Source: Dehalococcoidia bacterium SM23_28_2
Lineage (GTDB): Bacteria > Chloroflexota > Dehalococcoidia > SM23-28-2
Assembly (NCBI GenBank): GCA_001303545.1
Contig: LJUA01000079.1
Coordinates: forward strand, 1-8,281
Direction: 5' to 3'
DNA length: 8,281 nucleotides
The notes beneath the pieces are model-generated. The model did no database searches and was not told the origin of the DNA. It saw only the letters and a program-made list of their open reading frames with translations. Shown piece by piece: positions 6,197-8,281 of the stretch. The translations under genes and the position numbers were made by a program. Position 1 is the stretch's first letter; each line of letters begins with the position of its first letter.

Positions 6197-6204
6197 CGCC
6201 TATC

Positions 6205-7749
6205 ATGGAGATCAAAGTCCAAGCGGGGGATATCAGCCAGCATCCGGCCAGGGCTATCGTCGTCAACCTGTTCGAGGGGGTGAAAAGGCCCGGCGGCGCC
6301 ACCGGCGCTGTCGACAAGGCCCTCGGCGGCGCCATCAGCCAGCTCATCGCCGACGGCGAGATCAAGGGCAAGCTCAACGAACTGACCCTCATCCACACCC
6401 TCGGCCGTCTGCCCTCGCCGCGCGTGCTGGTGGCCGGCCTGGGCAAGCAAGCCGATTTCAGGCTGGACAGGGTGCGCGACATCACCGCCACCGCCCTCCG
6501 CTACCTGCGGCGTGTCGGTGCCCGGTCGGTGGCCACCGTCGTGCACGGCGCCGGCGTCGGCGGCCTCGAACCCCAGCGGTGCGCCCAGGCCATCGCCGAG
6601 GGGGCGGTGATGGGCCTCTATCGCTTCACCAGGCACAAGAAGAAGAATGAAAACGAGCGGGAGATCGATGAGCTGACCCTGGTAGAGTTCGAGCGCGCGA
6701 AGCTTGCCGCCCTCCGCCGCGGCGTGGCCGCCGGCCGCATCCTGGCCGAGGCGGCCAACCGCGCCCGCGACATGGCCAACGAGCCCGCCAATTACCTGAC
6801 CCCGGCCATCATGGCCGAGCAGGCCCAGGCCGTCGCCCAGGAGGTCGGCCTGGAGTGCGCGATCCTAGAGCGCGAGCAGATGCAGGAGCTGGGTATGGGC
6901 GCCCTGCTGGGCGTGGCCCAGGGCAGCACTCAGCCGCCTAAGCTGATCGTCCTCCGCTACCACGGCGACCAACGGCGCAAGGCGACCCTCGGCCTGCTGG
7001 GCAAGGGCATAACCTTCGACTCCGGCGGCATCTCCATCAAGCCCTCGGCCGGCATGCAGGCGATGAAGGGCGACATGTCCGGCGGGGCCGCGGTCATCGC
7101 CGCCATGTGGGCGATCGGCAGGCTCAAGCCGCGGATCAACGTCACCGCCGTGGTGCCTGCCACCGAGAACATGCCCTCCGGCTCGGCCACCAAGCCCGGC
7201 GATGTCCTGCGGTCGATGAGCGGCAAGACCATCGAGGTAGTGAACACCGACGCCGAGGGCCGCCTGATCCTGGCCGACGCCATCGACTACGCGAAGAGCC
7301 AGGGCCTGTCGCCTATCGTGGACGTGGCCACCCTCACCGGCGCGATGGTCGTCGCCATCGGCAAGGCGGCCACCGGCTGCATGGCCAACAGCCAGGAGCT
7401 GTGCCAGAAGGTGATCGCCGCCGGCGAGGCGGCGGGCGAGAAGTTCTGGCAGTTCCCGCTGTACGACGAGTACAAGGAGCACATCAAGAGCGACGTCGCC
7501 GACATCAAGAACGTGGGCCGGCGCGGCGAGGGCGGGGCGATCACCGCCGCCCTCTTCCTGGCCGACTTCGTGGCGGACACCCCCTGGGTGCACCTGGACA
7601 TGGCCAGCACCGACAACGTGGACAAGGACAAGGGCGCCTGGGTCAAGGGCGCGACGGGCATCCCCACGCGGACGCTGGTGAACCTCGTGCTGGCGCTGGC
7701 GAAGGAGAAAGCGCCGGCGCGCGCCCGGAGGCGGGGCCGCGCAGGCTAG
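6205..7749 (+). CDS. pepA: leucyl aminopeptidase, M17 family
   Basis: This cytosolic dizinc/dimanganese aminopeptidase removes N-terminal residues from peptides and normally forms a hexamer. The 514-residue product is of usual family length. It has an N-terminal macro-like domain (to about 170) and a C-terminal catalytic domain. The catalytic motifs are intact: GKGITFDSGG gives metal ligands Lys267 and Asp272, ISIKPS gives the catalytic Lys279, MKGDMSGG gives Asp290, and the M17 signature NTDAEGRL (347-354) gives Asp349, Glu351 and catalytic Arg353. Each is three less than the E. coli PepA number, which supports the chosen start. The ATG at 6205 has an ideal ribosome binding site and follows the promoter at 6127-6155. 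The C-terminus is basic (RARRRGRAG). In E. coli PepA also binds DNA as a transcription and recombination co-factor; nothing here shows that role. It converges on the crotonase gene with a 13-base gap. Confidence 0.96.
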   Translation: MEIKVQAGDISQHPARAIVVNLFEGVKRPGGATGAVDKALGGAISQLIADGEIKGKLNELTLIHTLGRLPSPRVLVAGLGKQADFRLDRVRDITATALRYLRRVGARSVATVVHGAGVGGLEPQRCAQAIAEGAVMGLYRFTRHKKKNENEREIDELTLVEFERAKLAALRRGVAAGRILAEAANRARDMANEPANYLTPAIMAEQAQAVAQEVGLECAILEREQMQELGMGALLGVAQGSTQPPKLIVLRYHGDQRRKATLGLLGKGITFDSGGISIKPSAGMQAMKGDMSGGAAVIAAMWAIGRLKPRINVTAVVPATENMPSGSATKPGDVLRSMSGKTIEVVNTDAEGRLILADAIDYAKSQGLSPIVDVATLTGAMVVAIGKAATGCMANSQELCQKVIAAGEAAGEKFWQFPLYDEYKEHIKSDVADIKNVGRRGEGGAITAALFLADFVADTPWVHLDMASTDNVDKDKGAWVKGATGIPTRTLVNLVLALAKEKAPARARRRGRAG

Positions 7750-7762
7750 GGATTACTTACGC

Positions 7763-8281
7763 CTACCGCTTCCGCGCGCTGTAGTCCCCGAAGGGGCCGT
7801 CTCTGGCCTCGATGGCTGCCCTGATCCCCTTCTCGTCGATCAGCCGCCGCCAGGCCAGGCCGTCGGGCGTGTGGCGCATCCAGCCATCGAAGATGCAGCC
7901 CAGCGTCTGCGTCGACCGCAGGCCCATGTTCTCGTAGGCCTGGTTCACCAGCAGCTTCATCGACGCCAGCTGCGACACGGGGATGTTGGCCATCCGCTGA
8001 GCCAGGCCTTCCACCTCCCGCTCCAGGCGGTCGGCGGGCACCGCCTTGTAGATCAGGCCGATGCGCTCCGCCGTCTTGCCGTCCATGGCGTCGCCGGTGA
8101 GCAGATGGCGCTTGGCCCACTCCGGCCCCAGGCGGTACACCCACATGGCGGTCAGCGGCGAGCCCCAGATGCGAGCGGGCGCATAGCCGATCTGGGCGTC
8201 CTCGGCGGCGATGATGATGTCGCTGCACAGCACCATGTCCGTGCCGCCAGCCACGCACCAGCCGTGCACCTGGGCGATGGT
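7763..8281 (-). CDS. crotonase superfamily protein (enoyl-CoA hydratase/isomerase-like), 5' part outside window
   Basis: The visible 172 C-terminal residues belong to the crotonase fold, which stabilises CoA-thioester enolates. The visible part begins TIAQVHGWCVAGGTDM, the oxyanion-hole loop (VAGG), followed by CSDIIIAAEDAQIGY, the APARIWGSP segment, LLTGDAMDGKTAERIGLIYKAVP, and the C-terminal helices. Aligned by eye with rat enoyl-CoA hydratase, the position of Glu144 is Ala (in YAPAR) and that of Glu164 is Arg (in AKRHLLTG). A standard hydratase reaction is therefore doubtful, and an isomerase, hydrolase, decarboxylase or other crotonase activity is possible. The frame is open to the window edge and ends with TAG at 7763-7765. 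The true start and any operon partners lie to the right. Confidence 0.9.
   Translation of the reverse strand, partial: TIAQVHGWCVAGGTDMVLCSDIIIAAEDAQIGYAPARIWGSPLTAMWVYRLGPEWAKRHLLTGDAMDGKTAERIGLIYKAVPADRLEREVEGLAQRMANIPVSQLASMKLLVNQAYENMGLRSTQTLGCIFDGWMRHTPDGLAWRRLIDEKGIRAAIEARDGPFGDYSARKR

Noticed and set aside
6151..6204. ATG 6151 as the start of pepA
   Set aside because: It lies inside the TATGAT -10 box, and the ATG at 6205 has an ideal AAGGAG and the family's usual N-terminus.
6865..7593. Minus-strand open frame (242 codons) opposite pepA
   Set aside because: It is antisense to the conserved M17 catalytic domain; its His/Gly/Asp-rich product is typical of a shadow in GC-rich DNA.

Overview
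The window looks like ordinary chromosome from a fairly high-GC bacterium. The PNPase and S15 proteins, the PAP2 phosphatases of the 'APPR...SLHFGW' type and a crotonase with an 'APARIWG' segment suggest Chloroflexota (perhaps Dehalococcoidia-like). This taxonomic call is an inference from remembered sequence style, not from a search. Third-position GC looks higher to the eye at the right end (pepA and the crotonase) than in the rpsO/DegV area.

Layout. Positions 1-2354 (minus strand) hold the classic rpsO-pnp pair. rpsO (S15) is intact. pnp, transcribed after it, runs off the left edge and is broken by two out-of-frame internal deletions, so its coding sense passes through all three frames; the second deletion removes a phosphate-binding motif. 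A short divergent intergenic region (2355-2497) separates rpsO from a plus-strand cluster of three genes: a DegV family fatty-acid-binding protein, an overlapping AAA-type P-loop kinase, and a small alpha/beta-barrel-like protein with a GTG start. These converge on two tandem minus-strand membrane PAP2 family phosphatase paralogs (4342-6049). A 155-base divergent promoter region follows, with readable -35/-10 boxes for both directions. It drives the PAP2 pair to the left and an intact M17 leucyl aminopeptidase (pepA) to the right. pepA converges, with a 13-base gap, on the C-terminal part of a minus-strand crotonase that leaves the window at its right edge.

How the genes relate. rpsO-pnp is a translation/RNA-turnover unit. 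A hairpin over the rpsO start is a candidate S15 autoregulatory site. The DegV-kinase-barrel cluster is probably one transcript, because two of its genes overlap and the third follows after 9 bases; a joint function is not evident. The PAP2 pair probably acts on lipid phosphates or lipid head groups in the membrane. pepA and the crotonase are independent metabolic genes.

No mobile element, CRISPR array, tRNA, rRNA or prophage gene was seen, and no gap between genes exceeds 300 bases. I found no convincing new biological system. The most notable points are the doubly deleted pnp, the hairpin over the rpsO start, a perfect 11-bp stem-loop inside the DegV gene, the tandem PAP2 duplication, and a crotonase that appears to lack both classical hydratase glutamates.
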